A DNA stretch of 53,869 nucleotides from Chlamydia trachomatis (lineage in GTDB: Bacteria; Chlamydiota; Chlamydiia; Chlamydiales; 2-12-FULL-49-11): NCBI GenBank assembly GCA_945862365.1, contig CAMAXK010000009.1:1-53869 (forward strand), in the 5' to 3' direction. Under the pieces are notes generated by a model. The model had not been told where the DNA came from, did not search any database, and was given only the letters and a program-made list of their open reading frames with translations. Position numbers and translations under genes: made by a program. This document shows positions 17,342-26,586 of the stretch, piece by piece. Position 1 is the stretch's first letter. Each line of letters begins with the position of its first letter.

Positions 17342-20300
17342 ATGCAAGCTAGAGAGAAACGAAATGCCCTATTTGTAATTCTTGCCGTATCTGCACTTAC
17401 CCTATACAATATTTTACCTACCATATTTTTTTACAGTAATGACTTAAAAGCGCCGATCACAAAAGAAAAATCAACTCAAATTGCAAAATCTATTGGCGAA
17501 AGAGTCAATAACTTAGAAGGTGAATCCATCGCTTGGATTAATTCTTATTGTAAATTATTACATATCAAAGCTTCAAAAATTTCTCTCCGAGATTCTTCTC
17601 CAGATTTAATAGAGATCACATTTAAAACAGAGAAAGAAGCACGCACATTTAAAAATCATATGCTAAGAGCAAATGAGCTCATCTCGTTTTTTCCAAAGCG
17701 AATGACCCCTGTTTCCAATGATGACATGAAAAACATTTTAAATGAGTCGTATAATCCAAAAATTGTGACACTTTCTAGAGAAATTCCGCTTCATTTTGAT
17801 CTAAATAAAATGGAAAAATATTTTTCATTTGTCGAAATGTATGATCAAAATGGGGAAATTACCTCTGCATACAGAGAGGTTCTAGACGATAGAGTATCAG
17901 GAGTTTGCAAAGGGGTTCTCTCCGAATCTTCTAGTGCTGTAAATATTGAAAAAGCTCAAGGTCTATTTTCAAAAGAACAGAAAGTTCCATTTTTTATGGC
18001 AGTTGCTGACTCCCTCCTAAATTATAAAACAATTTTTGAATCTAATCCGCAACTTTTACATAAGTTTTATGGATCGATGTTCAACTCACCCTCTTATTCA
18101 AAAAATGACTTATATAACCTTTGCCTTCAAGGTTTTCAATTAAGCCTTGATTCTCTTATCGAAGCAAAAGTTCTTATGAAAGAAGAGATAAAAAAGGGTG
18201 GATTAGATGAAAACGATCAAACTCTTGCAGAGGTTTCCTCTTTAGCGGCCCTTACTAAAAAAGAGGCTATCCTTCTAGATGCAATAACTGTTTTAAAGTC
18301 TAAGAAAAGTCAATTTGTTTCAAAAAATTCTGAGGGCACAAGCTATGACTTAAGCTCTGAAGTGACTAATAGAAAAATTGAAGGTGCAAAAACTTATACC
18401 CTGTCCACAGGGGCTTTAAATCCTGTTATCTCCTCTATATCTGTTGATTATAATGAAGGCATTGTATCTGTTGAAATCTTAAAAGAATTGCTTGATTTTA
18501 CAGCTACTGCCTCAGATTCAAAGCAGCGGAAAATTAACCAAATTGTGTTTGATGAAATTGCCAAAGTTAAAAATCTTTCAGGGGAAGAAATCCAAAAATC
18601 AGGACTCACCTTTTCTATCGATTTATCAGGTGAAAAAGGGGCAAAAAGCTTTCTTCAATTTAACTTAAAAGAAGTTGCAGCTGAGAAAATTCGCTCATTG
18701 AAGACAAACCTTGAGACCTATTGGGATAGATCATCAGAAACCCTTTCTAAAGAAAACTATAAGATTTATGATTGGAATACCTTTGAAGCCCTTGAAGAAC
18801 AAGATAAGCATTTTAACCTCACCTTCTATTCCCCACTTCTTGATGGCAAAAGCTCTATCAAAGGGTTTAAAAATGGATCTATTTATATTATCGGAAAAGA
18901 CATTCTCAGCTTATACAATAAAATCTCCCAAGAAGCATTTTCTGAGGAAAACTCTAAAATTCATGAAGATCTAAGTGCCCTAAATTCCCTTATTGGAAAT
19001 GCCGGTGTAACCACCTATCCTGGTAATCTCTACCCATTTGGGAAAGAGTTCAAAGATGACATCATTTTTGAAGTTACAAACTTTTACCAATCTCTACTAT
19101 CTGCTACAAGAGAAGATTGGAAAGTCATGGGATCTGGGAAATTAGCTACTCTTGCCTTTTCTGATGTAAGAAATAGGATTCTTGCCGTAAATAGTATAGA
19201 AAATAAAGAACATGCAGACTTACTAAAATGGAATGATGATTATCATAGAGCAAAAGCAAATCCAGATTCCGAAGGATATATGAGCATCCCAGCTCCTACA
19301 AAAAGCCCATTTTTGAGCAACCTTGCGCTATCTACCTCAAAGTATTTCCGTGGGGATGAGCGCAAAATTTTGCATTGGGGCCTGGATATGGCTGGGGGAA
19401 CAGCTGTTCGTTTAGCATTAAAGGATAAACAAAATAAACCTGTTAAAAATGAAGCTGATATCAATCAAGGGATCAATGAGCTCTATCGAAGAGTGAATAA
19501 AATGGGTGTTTCAGATGTTGCCATCCGAAAAGAGGGGTCATTCATCACGATGGATTTTCCTGCTACACAAAGTCTTTCTGCTTCAGAGTTGATCTCTTCT
19601 TCTTCTATGACCTTTCATATTGTGAATGAAAAGTTTTCTATGATGAATGAAAAAATTAGACTTTCTGTGAACAGATTTTTACAAGAAGTTTGGAATGAGG
19701 CTGTGGTAAGAGGAAAAACCGATCCAGAAAGCATCAATCAAATTGCTTTTAATCATCTATATGGGGATGAAGCATTACAAGCAGATGGAATTGCACGCAG
19801 TGACTCAGGTAGAGTATTACTGGAAAATGGATTAAAGCTTGCTCACCCAAATACTGAAATCAGCTCTGATTTTAATGATGAAATTTCTAAAATTGGTGTG
19901 ATGGATGGCAATGGTTATCAAGATTGGAATGGAATGGCCCATCCACTTGTCTTTATTTTCAACAACTACGCTTTAGAAGGATCCTCCTTAAATAGTATCA
20001 CTTCTGGCTATGATCCATCTTCAGGGAATTATTTATCATTTTCTGTAAATTCTCAAGGAACAGGTGAAAATGGTATAAGTGTAGATCCAAGAAATGTCCT
20101 TTATACATGGACATCAGTTTTTTCAACAGCACAGATGAGCGATCCAAAATATTCTGAATACACAGGTGGTGGTGGATGGAGATTATCAGCCATTTTAAAT
20201 GGCCGAATCATTTCAATGCCTAGATTAAATGATGCATTAAAGGATAATGGGCGTATTTCAGGTTCATTTACTCAAAAAGAGGTAGCAAAGCTTGCTGCTG

Positions 20301-21916
20301 ATCTAAAAGCAGGTTCATTAACCTATACCCCTGAGATAATTTCTGAAACAACAATCAGCCCAGAGCTTGGTTCAAAAGAAAGGGCACAAGGTTTATTTGC
20401 TACTTTTGTCGCATTTATTGCTGTACTTGTCATCATGATTGGTTACTACAGATTTGCAGGGGTGATAGCCTCTATTGCCGTTGTATTTAACATCTTAATC
20501 ATTTGGGCAACTCTTCAAAATCTTGGAGCATCGCTCACTCTTGCAGGTATTGCAGGGATCATTTTAACAATTGGAATGGCCGTTGATGCTAACGTATTGA
20601 TCTATGAGCGTATGAGAGAAGAATTTGAAAATGATGGAAACATCATTAAAGCTATATCTACAGGCTATCAAAAGGCTTTTTCTGCTATTTTTGACTCAAA
20701 TATTACCACAATCATTGCAGCTTTAATCCTATTAAATTTCGATGCAGGACCTGTGAAAGGCTTTGCCCTTACCTTGATTATTGGTATCACTTCAAGCATG
20801 TTTACAGCCCTGTACATGACTCGGACATTCTTTAATTACTGGCAGAAAAAGGATAAAAAGCAAACCTTAACCATGCTTAATCTGATACCAAACGCAGGAA
20901 TTGCTTTTATGAAGTATGGCCGTTTGGCAACCTTAATTTCTGCAATAGTCATCATTATCGGCGGCATCACTCTTTATGAGCAAAGACAAACCTTGTTTGG
21001 CATGGATTTTACAGGTGGTACCACACTTGAAATCGAAGTAGCCTCAAAACAAGCGCTTTCTCCAAAAGAAGAGGTTGAAAAGGCATTACTTGCTAGTGGA
21101 ATAAAGCAAGATGAGTTTTCTCTTCGTGAGTTAAACAATCCATCTCATTTAAAAGTGTATTTAAGTAATTCCCTCAGCAATGAAGGTAGACCTTTTGCAA
21201 ATTTACAAACAAGACGGGATTTCGATAATCTTACCTACTCTTATGAGAAAAACGCAAAACTAAGCTACTTTGTTGGGATATTAAATAAGTCAGGAGTTAT
21301 CCTTACTGAAAAGTCTTTAACCTCTTTGGATAAGAATTTCTCTAACATAAGCGGTCAAATGTCAAGCACCATGAGAAATAATGCTCTCTTTGGCTTAACT
21401 CTTGCCCTTATATCAATCTTGATTTACATTACGGTGCGATTTGAGTTTTCTTATGCAATAGCTGCCACCCTTGGTCTTGTATTCGACTTACTTTTAACCC
21501 TTGCAATGCTTGGAATTTGTAAGTTATTTGGAGTGCAGCTAACTGTTGATCTTCAAACAATTGCTGCGCTTATGACTATTATCGGCTATTCATTAAATGA
21601 TACCATTATCGTTTTTGACAGAATTAGATCTGATCTTAAGGTGAAAAAGAGTCAGCCGCTAGAAGAGGTGATCAATGAGGCCTTGAATAAAACATTATCT
21701 AGAACGATGATGACATCTCTAACAACCCTTGTAGTTCTTCTATCACTTGTCATATTAGGCGGTAAGTCGATCTTCAACTTCTCGTTCTTAATGATGATGG
21801 GAGTAATTATTGGGACATTCTCCTCATTGTACATAGCTAGTACCTTTTTACTTCTATTTAAGCATAAGGAAAAGAAAGTCTCCAAATCTGCTTCTATTAT
21901 TAGTATTCATGGATAG
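17342..21916 (+). CDS. secDF: Protein-export membrane protein SecDF (one chain, long periplasmic insert)
   Basis: A 1524-residue fusion of SecD and SecF, which use the proton gradient to pull proteins through SecYEG. TM1 is at residues 8-27. The SecD signature GLDMAGGTAVRL does not appear until about residue 680, so roughly 640 residues precede it, against about 20 between TM1 and this motif in E. coli SecD. The SecD membrane bundle with AVDANVLIYERMREE is at about 1080-1090, and SecF begins near 1180 (FGMDFTGGTTLEIEV) and ends with SLNDTIIVFDRIRSDL. The ATG at 17342 follows AAGGAA; an upstream in-frame start would overlap uppS. C. trachomatis CT448 is also a SecDF fusion of large size. Confidence 0.95.
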   Translation: MQAREKRNALFVILAVSALTLYNILPTIFFYSNDLKAPITKEKSTQIAKSIGERVNNLEGESIAWINSYCKLLHIKASKISLRDSSPDLIEITFKTEKEARTFKNHMLRANELISFFPKRMTPVSNDDMKNILNESYNPKIVTLSREIPLHFDLNKMEKYFSFVEMYDQNGEITSAYREVLDDRVSGVCKGVLSESSSAVNIEKAQGLFSKEQKVPFFMAVADSLLNYKTIFESNPQLLHKFYGSMFNSPSYSKNDLYNLCLQGFQLSLDSLIEAKVLMKEEIKKGGLDENDQTLAEVSSLAALTKKEAILLDAITVLKSKKSQFVSKNSEGTSYDLSSEVTNRKIEGAKTYTLSTGALNPVISSISVDYNEGIVSVEILKELLDFTATASDSKQRKINQIVFDEIAKVKNLSGEEIQKSGLTFSIDLSGEKGAKSFLQFNLKEVAAEKIRSLKTNLETYWDRSSETLSKENYKIYDWNTFEALEEQDKHFNLTFYSPLLDGKSSIKGFKNGSIYIIGKDILSLYNKISQEAFSEENSKIHEDLSALNSLIGNAGVTTYPGNLYPFGKEFKDDIIFEVTNFYQSLLSATREDWKVMGSGKLATLAFSDVRNRILAVNSIENKEHADLLKWNDDYHRAKANPDSEGYMSIPAPTKSPFLSNLALSTSKYFRGDERKILHWGLDMAGGTAVRLALKDKQNKPVKNEADINQGINELYRRVNKMGVSDVAIRKEGSFITMDFPATQSLSASELISSSSMTFHIVNEKFSMMNEKIRLSVNRFLQEVWNEAVVRGKTDPESINQIAFNHLYGDEALQADGIARSDSGRVLLENGLKLAHPNTEISSDFNDEISKIGVMDGNGYQDWNGMAHPLVFIFNNYALEGSSLNSITSGYDPSSGNYLSFSVNSQGTGENGISVDPRNVLYTWTSVFSTAQMSDPKYSEYTGGGGWRLSAILNGRIISMPRLNDALKDNGRISGSFTQKEVAKLAADLKAGSLTYTPEIISETTISPELGSKERAQGLFATFVAFIAVLVIMIGYYRFAGVIASIAVVFNILIIWATLQNLGASLTLAGIAGIILTIGMAVDANVLIYERMREEFENDGNIIKAISTGYQKAFSAIFDSNITTIIAALILLNFDAGPVKGFALTLIIGITSSMFTALYMTRTFFNYWQKKDKKQTLTMLNLIPNAGIAFMKYGRLATLISAIVIIIGGITLYEQRQTLFGMDFTGGTTLEIEVASKQALSPKEEVEKALLASGIKQDEFSLRELNNPSHLKVYLSNSLSNEGRPFANLQTRRDFDNLTYSYEKNAKLSYFVGILNKSGVILTEKSLTSLDKNFSNISGQMSSTMRNNALFGLTLALISILIYITVRFEFSYAIAATLGLVFDLLLTLAMLGICKLFGVQLTVDLQTIAALMTIIGYSLNDTIIVFDRIRSDLKVKKSQPLEEVINEALNKTLSRTMMTSLTTLVVLLSLVILGGKSIFNFSFLMMMGVIIGTFSSLYIASTFLLLFKHKEKKVSKSASIISIHG

Positions 21917-21927
21917 CTTCACTATTT

Positions 21928-21949
21928 GAAGGCTCGACCCCGGGCCTTC
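21928..21949 (+). terminator. Hairpin downstream of secDF
   Basis: A 9-bp stem (GAAGGCTCG with CGGGCCTTC, one G-T pair) around the loop ACCC, 12 bases after the secDF stop. It is GC-rich against an AT-rich background. No T-run follows, so it may be a transcript-stabilising hairpin rather than an intrinsic terminator. Confidence 0.5.
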
Positions 21950-21958
21950 CAAGTTCCC

Positions 21959-21987
21959 TTGATATAATAACCAATATAGGTTACAAT
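21959..21987 (+). promoter_or_regulatory. Promoter of recJ
   Basis: TTGATA at 21959-21964, a 17-base spacer and TACAAT at 21982-21987. The start would be near 21994, a leader of about 12 bases. It lies just after the secDF hairpin, so recJ can be transcribed on its own. Confidence 0.6.
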
Positions 21988-22006
21988 CTGAAAAAAAGAA
22001 GTTTAA

Positions 22007-23752
22007 ATGAAATACAAACAGCCCCATTCAAACCTGTTATGGGTTTATCCTACAGAAAATAAACCACTACTTGATTATTTCATCTCTGAATTTCATATTC
22101 ATCCAGCTACAGCTCAAGTACTAGTATCGAGAAAGTTTACGAAAAAAACCGATGTTCATAAATTTCTCTACTCAAAACTCCCCCATCTGATTCCACCTGA
22201 AAAATTAAGTGAAATTGATAATGCCACCTCTAGACTTCATCAAGCCTTAAAAAAGAACGAAAGTATCTTGATTTTTGGTGATAACGATGTCGATGGTATC
22301 ACTGGCACTGCTCTTTTAGTAGACTTTCTACGTGCTTTAGGTGCCTCTGTCTTCTTTTATATAGTATCTAGGACCTCTGATCGTGGAAATACAATTTTAG
22401 ATTCCCTTGATTATGCTAAGGCAAATAATTGTACACTCCTTATCACTGTTGATTGCGGTATTACTGCTGCAGATGAAGTCGAAGAAATCACAAAAAATGG
22501 AATAGATGTAATCATCACTGATCACCATGAGCCTACTGAGCGAATCCCCCACTGTATTGCTACACTAAATCCTAAACTTAAGGGTAGCAAGTATTCAAAT
22601 AAAGATTTAACGGGAGTAGGTGTCGCATTTAAGTTTGCTCATGCAATGATGAACATTCTTGCCAAAAATGGGGAAGTGCAGGCAGATTTAATCGATCTAC
22701 GAAGATACCTTGACTTAGTTGCTCTTGGCACAATTTCTGACATGGGCGCCCTCACTGGAGAAAATAGGATCTTAGTAAGATATGGGATTGAGCAGTTAAG
22801 AAAGACTCAAAGAATAGGCCTTTTAAAACTTATCCATGTATCTGAGGTAAATCCTGAAGAAATCACCACCTCTGATGTTGCCTCTAAGGTAGCTCCAAGG
22901 CTCAACAGCTTAGGAAGAATAGACAATCCTATCAAAGGGGTGAATTTACTCCTTGTAAGAGATATGGGAGAGGCAGAGGCTCTTGCGCGCGATTTAGATC
23001 AGATGAACCAAAAGCGGCAGAAAATTGAACGAAAGGATACGGAGAATCTTGATAAGGAAATCTCTGAAAATCCGGCCCTTGTTAAAAATAATGCAATTGT
23101 CCTGCACTCTTATACCTGGCATTCAGGCATCATTGCCATCCTTGCTACCAAAATCTCTAAGCTCTATAACAAGCCAACCATTGTAATTACTATAAAAGAT
23201 GGCATCGGCAAAGGCTCTATTCGAACAATTCCTGAATTCCCTGTCCTAGATATTTTAAAGAAAAATAAAGATTTACTGATTAATTTTGGTGGACACGACT
23301 ACGCCTGCGGCCTTACCATCAAAGAGGAAAACATCCCCATCTTGAAAGAGCGCTTCATCAAGGATGCTCAAATCAATTTGAAAGAAAAAGACGTGCAACC
23401 AAAGTTATATTTAGATGCACAGATCTCTTTTATGGACTTAACCTTTGAATTTTTAGAATCATTGACTCTACTTGAGCCCTACGGAATGGAAAACCCCCAT
23501 GTCACATTGTATGCGACCGCAACACAGGTTCATCCTCCTAAAATCATAGGCAAAAACCACCTAAAATTTTCTTTAGAAGATGGTGATCGCTACTTGGAAG
23601 GAATCGGATTTAATATGGCCAACAGAAAACCTTCACTTCTTAAAAAGAATGTGAAACTTCTCATCGCCTTTACCCCTCATATCAATGCCTATCTAAATAA
23701 ATCCTCGATTCAATTACAAATCAAAGATTTCATCGTATTAGAAGAGAGTTAA
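22007..23752 (+). CDS. recJ: Single-stranded-DNA-specific 5'-3' exonuclease RecJ
   Basis: DHH-family exonuclease, 581 residues, normal length, acting in recombination and mismatch repair. Motifs: IFGDNDVDGITGTALL (motif I, where the family usually has Tyr in GDYD), VDCGITAADE, the TDHHEP motif, GVGVAFKFAHAM, the DHHA1 part with GGHDYACGLTI and a C-terminal OB-fold region. It lies after secDF and convergent to euo, matching CT446-CT448. The ribosome site is weak (AAGAAG). Confidence 0.95.
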   Translation: MKYKQPHSNLLWVYPTENKPLLDYFISEFHIHPATAQVLVSRKFTKKTDVHKFLYSKLPHLIPPEKLSEIDNATSRLHQALKKNESILIFGDNDVDGITGTALLVDFLRALGASVFFYIVSRTSDRGNTILDSLDYAKANNCTLLITVDCGITAADEVEEITKNGIDVIITDHHEPTERIPHCIATLNPKLKGSKYSNKDLTGVGVAFKFAHAMMNILAKNGEVQADLIDLRRYLDLVALGTISDMGALTGENRILVRYGIEQLRKTQRIGLLKLIHVSEVNPEEITTSDVASKVAPRLNSLGRIDNPIKGVNLLLVRDMGEAEALARDLDQMNQKRQKIERKDTENLDKEISENPALVKNNAIVLHSYTWHSGIIAILATKISKLYNKPTIVITIKDGIGKGSIRTIPEFPVLDILKKNKDLLINFGGHDYACGLTIKEENIPILKERFIKDAQINLKEKDVQPKLYLDAQISFMDLTFEFLESLTLLEPYGMENPHVTLYATATQVHPPKIIGKNHLKFSLEDGDRYLEGIGFNMANRKPSLLKKNVKLLIAFTPHINAYLNKSSIQLQIKDFIVLEES

Positions 23753-23764
23753 CCTCAAAAGAAA

Positions 23765-23799
23765 AGACCACTATTAAAATAATTTTTACATAGTGGTCT
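23765..23799. terminator. 10-bp hairpin in the recJ/euo convergent spacer
   Basis: AGACCACTAT at 23765-23774 is repeated inverted as ATAGTGGTCT at 23790-23799, with an AT-rich 15-base loop. A smaller GATGATA/TATCATC hairpin lies at 23815-23835. It follows the recJ stop by 12 bases and may end transcripts from both sides. No long T-run follows on either strand. Confidence 0.5.
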
Positions 23800-23854
23800 A
23801 TGAGAGGGCATGCAGATGATAGATAGACTATCATCTCTTACAAAACACCAACTT

Positions 23855-23873
23855 AGCCCTAACAACCAGGGCT
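23855..23873 (-). terminator. Hairpin just downstream of euo
   Basis: AGCCCT and AGGGCT around a 7-base loop, 10 bases beyond the euo stop. It is a candidate 3' end for euo mRNA, although no T-run is present. Confidence 0.4.
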
Positions 23874-23883
23874 CTTTGATAAA

Positions 23884-24348
23884 TTACATAGCCTCGCTTG
23901 AAGTTTCTGTATTTACAATTCTTTGATTTAAGTAATTTTCCTGATAGTTTTTCACATCTTCATTATGAATTACCCACGCAGCACCTTTTCTAACAGCTTT
24001 TAATAAGCCAATTCTTGTTGCGTAATAGATCTTTTGCGGTGGAACACCAAGCATTTTAGCTACTTGATTCACAGAAAAATATCCCTTATGGTTATCAAAC
24101 ACTAACTCACCATCAAACATGGATTTTGCTCTTGAATATTTCTTTCTTCTGTACTCTTCTAAATCTCCTAAATCAATTGTCCAACGTGTAGCATCTTTAG
24201 AAGCTCTAAGCTTTCTTTGCTTAATAGCTACGTAAATTGCCTGACGCGTTACATTATTAATTCTAGCTGCTTCTGTGATTGAAACAACTCTTACACCAGC
24301 ATTAGCCTGAACTTGCTGACCTTCCATAATCTCTTTTTCCTCAAACAT
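23884..24348 (-). CDS. euo: Euo, chlamydial developmental transcription repressor
   Basis: A 154-residue DNA-binding protein with two tandem excisionase/MerR-type helix-turn-helix units: residues about 22-70 (SITEAARINNVTRQAIYVAI) and about 88-140 (FSVNQVAKMLGVPPQKIYYA). Each ends with the W-x-I wing (RWTIDLGDLEEY, AWVIHNEDVKNY). Euo is made early in the chlamydial cycle and represses late, RB-to-EB genes. The ATG at 24348 has a near-ideal GAGAGGAGG about 8 bases upstream, the strongest ribosome site in the window, fitting high early expression. It is convergent to recJ as in C. trachomatis (CT446/CT447) and divergent from tsp. Confidence 0.93.
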   Translation of the reverse strand: MFEEKEIMEGQQVQANAGVRVVSITEAARINNVTRQAIYVAIKQRKLRASKDATRWTIDLGDLEEYRRKKYSRAKSMFDGELVFDNHKGYFSVNQVAKMLGVPPQKIYYATRIGLLKAVRKGAAWVIHNEDVKNYQENYLNQRIVNTETSSEAM

Positions 24349-24657
24349 TTTATTATCCTCCTCTCTTAAGATAATTTAATAAGGCAACTTACACACTTTT
24401 AAAGGTCTCCCTATAATTAAAAAAGTCTGTTAGTTACCTCGTTTTTCCATTTTATTAATTCTTTTACCCTTTTGAATAAGTAATTTTGCCATAAAAAAAG
24501 AATTGATATCAATCTTTTTCATCCAAAACCGTAAAAAAATTAGCAATTTATGTATAATTTCGAGCAAAATATCTCTTTGGCATAAGAAATATTTTGTTTT
24601 TTTATAGATTGAAAGGGCTAATTACACTATGCTGCGGACAAATTAAAGGATTTTGCA
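24349..24657. promoter_or_regulatory. euo/tsp divergent control region
   Basis: A 309-base spacer with no gene. On the + strand TATAAT at 24553-24558 is a good -10 for tsp, but its -35 is poor, and the leader would be about 93 bases. AAAGGA precedes the tsp ATG. A clear euo promoter could not be fixed by eye; the euo ribosome site is at about 24356-24364. A long imperfect palindrome sits at 24495-24519. Confidence 0.55.
24495..24519. repeat. Imperfect 25-base palindrome between euo and tsp
   Basis: The core ATTGATATCAAT (24502-24513) is a perfect 12-base palindrome. It is extended by AAAAAG on the left and CTTTTT on the right with a single unpaired A. Such dyads commonly bind dimeric repressors, and the place, between the euo start and the tsp -10, suits an operator for one or both genes. 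Confidence 0.5.
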
Positions 24658-26586
24658 ATGATAAAAAATTTTATTAAACTAATATTAACTATATTATTAT
24701 CAGTTACTTATGCATTAAATGCATATGTACCCCCTCCTCACCTTACCCCCCATGACACCTATGAAAAGACCCAAGAGATCCTAAAAGTTCATGCAAAGTA
24801 CAAAAAACTCGATAAAGAGCTTATGGCAAGGACTTTGAAAATATTTATTGACAAGATTGACCCCCTTAAGGTGTATCTCCTTAAAAATGAGGTAGATATA
24901 TACACAAATCCATCTGACAATCTACTTTCTGTGGCAGTGGAAGATTTTGAGCATAAGAATTTTACGTTTTTTTCCTCTTTATACAGCACCTTTTTAGAGG
25001 CAGTAGATCGACGCAATTTAATAGAATCAGATATCTTCTACCATGATCTTCCAAAAGCCGTTGCCTTCAAAGATGTCGAAGAAATGGGCCATCCAGGTAC
25101 TATTAATGAATGTAAAGAAAAGCTTCGGATGATTAAAGCCCTGCAAGAAGACTCTATTTCTTTATTAGATAAAGAAAAGCAAGAAAAACAAAGGGCTTTT
25201 ATATTAAGAAAAAGGCTTAACTATGAAAAGGAGCTTAAAACAGAGTCCAATTTAGAGCGAGCTCGAATGGTTCATGCCTTTTTCCTTAAAAGTGTAGCAG
25301 AGGCTCTAGACTCTCATACCACCTATTTCACCCCACATGAAGCCAAGCAATTCCTTGTCCAGGTTCAACAACGTTTATTTGGGATAGGAGCCCTTCTTGC
25401 CGATACTATGGATGGGCTACAAGTACAAAAAGTAATTGAAGGAGGCCCTGCCTTTATCGAAAAATCTCTTAAAAAAGGGGATAAAATCATCGCTGTAGAT
25501 AACACTTCTATCATTGGAATGGACTTATCTGAAGCAGTAGAGCTCATTCGCGGCCCAAGGAAGACTAAAGTGATCCTTTCTATAGTACGGACAAAAGATG
25601 AGACCAAGCAAAATTTTGACGTAGAAATTACACGTGATGAAATCATTGTAAATGAAAGCAGATTTACAGCCACAACTGAACCTTGTGGTGATGGGGTAAT
25701 TGCTCATCTTCATTTGCACTCTTTTTATGCCGATCCAAAAACCTCTTCTGAAAAAGATTTGAGAAATGCGCTGTTACAAATTCAAAAGGAACATAACGTT
25801 AAAGGGGTTGTTCTTGATTTAAGAAATAATGGTGGTGGTCTTTTAACCGAAGCTATCAACGTCTCCTCTTTATTTATCAATAAAGGAGTAGTAGCTGCCA
25901 TTCGTACCCATACAGGGGAAGTAAGCCGCCTTCGTAACCTAAATAACAATAAAATTTGGGATGGTCCCCTCATTGTCTTGACAAATGAGTGCTCTGCCTC
26001 TGCCTCAGAAATCGTTGCCCTAGCACTGTCTGACTATGGCAGGGCTATTGTTGTCGGTGGTAAAGCAACCTTTGGTAAAGGAACGCACCAATCCGGCACC
26101 TTTTTTGATCTTACTCCTGATAGAGTAAATCCTAAAGGGGAATATAAGGTACCTGGTGGAATGTCCTATACAGTAGGGGGCAAAACCCCACAGCTAGTTG
26201 GCGTTGCCTCTGATATTGTGGTTCCAGGCATTTACTCTAAAGCAGAAATTGGTGAAAAATTCACTAAATACCCTCTTGAAAACGACTCCATTGCCCCATT
26301 ATTTGTAGATGATCTTGAAGATATTCACCCATTATACCGCTTTAAAATCAAAAAGGCGCTCCAGAGCAATCTTCAAGAAAAAGAATCGGTCGCCAAATAT
26401 ATTCCAATGCTAGAAAAATCTTCAAAAGAGCGTATTGAGACAAATAAAGATTATCAAAACTTTTTAAAAGCTCTTGAAAATCCTTCTGATACTACCTACT
26501 ATGATGAACTCTTCTCTCAAGAAGATCTTCAGCTCACAGAATGTATGAATATCATGAAAGAATATGTGCTCATTCATGGGAAATAA
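24658..26586 (+). CDS. tsp: Tail-specific protease Tsp (CtpA-like, S41 family)
   Basis: Exported C-terminal-processing protease, 642 residues. It has a signal peptide (FIKLILTILLSVTYALNA), an N-terminal helical region, a PDZ domain at about residues 240-315 (GIGALLADTMDGLQV to LSIVRTK) and an S41 domain with VVLDLRNNGGG, the catalytic serine in ECSASASEI and the lysine in TFGKGTHQ. The C. trachomatis homologue is CT441, where other genes separate it from euo. AAAGGA lies 7 bases before the ATG. Its 3' end overlaps the LRR gene on the other strand by 17 bases. Confidence 0.94.
   Translation: MIKNFIKLILTILLSVTYALNAYVPPPHLTPHDTYEKTQEILKVHAKYKKLDKELMARTLKIFIDKIDPLKVYLLKNEVDIYTNPSDNLLSVAVEDFEHKNFTFFSSLYSTFLEAVDRRNLIESDIFYHDLPKAVAFKDVEEMGHPGTINECKEKLRMIKALQEDSISLLDKEKQEKQRAFILRKRLNYEKELKTESNLERARMVHAFFLKSVAEALDSHTTYFTPHEAKQFLVQVQQRLFGIGALLADTMDGLQVQKVIEGGPAFIEKSLKKGDKIIAVDNTSIIGMDLSEAVELIRGPRKTKVILSIVRTKDETKQNFDVEITRDEIIVNESRFTATTEPCGDGVIAHLHLHSFYADPKTSSEKDLRNALLQIQKEHNVKGVVLDLRNNGGGLLTEAINVSSLFINKGVVAAIRTHTGEVSRLRNLNNNKIWDGPLIVLTNECSASASEIVALALSDYGRAIVVGGKATFGKGTHQSGTFFDLTPDRVNPKGEYKVPGGMSYTVGGKTPQLVGVASDIVVPGIYSKAEIGEKFTKYPLENDSIAPLFVDDLEDIHPLYRFKIKKALQSNLQEKESVAKYIPMLEKSSKERIETNKDYQNFLKALENPSDTTYYDELFSQEDLQLTECMNIMKEYVLIHGK

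Noticed and set aside
21928-21949. Riboswitch or structured RNA between secDF and recJ
   Set aside because: Only one simple hairpin is present; there is no conserved multi-stem structure, and the recJ promoter lies downstream of it.
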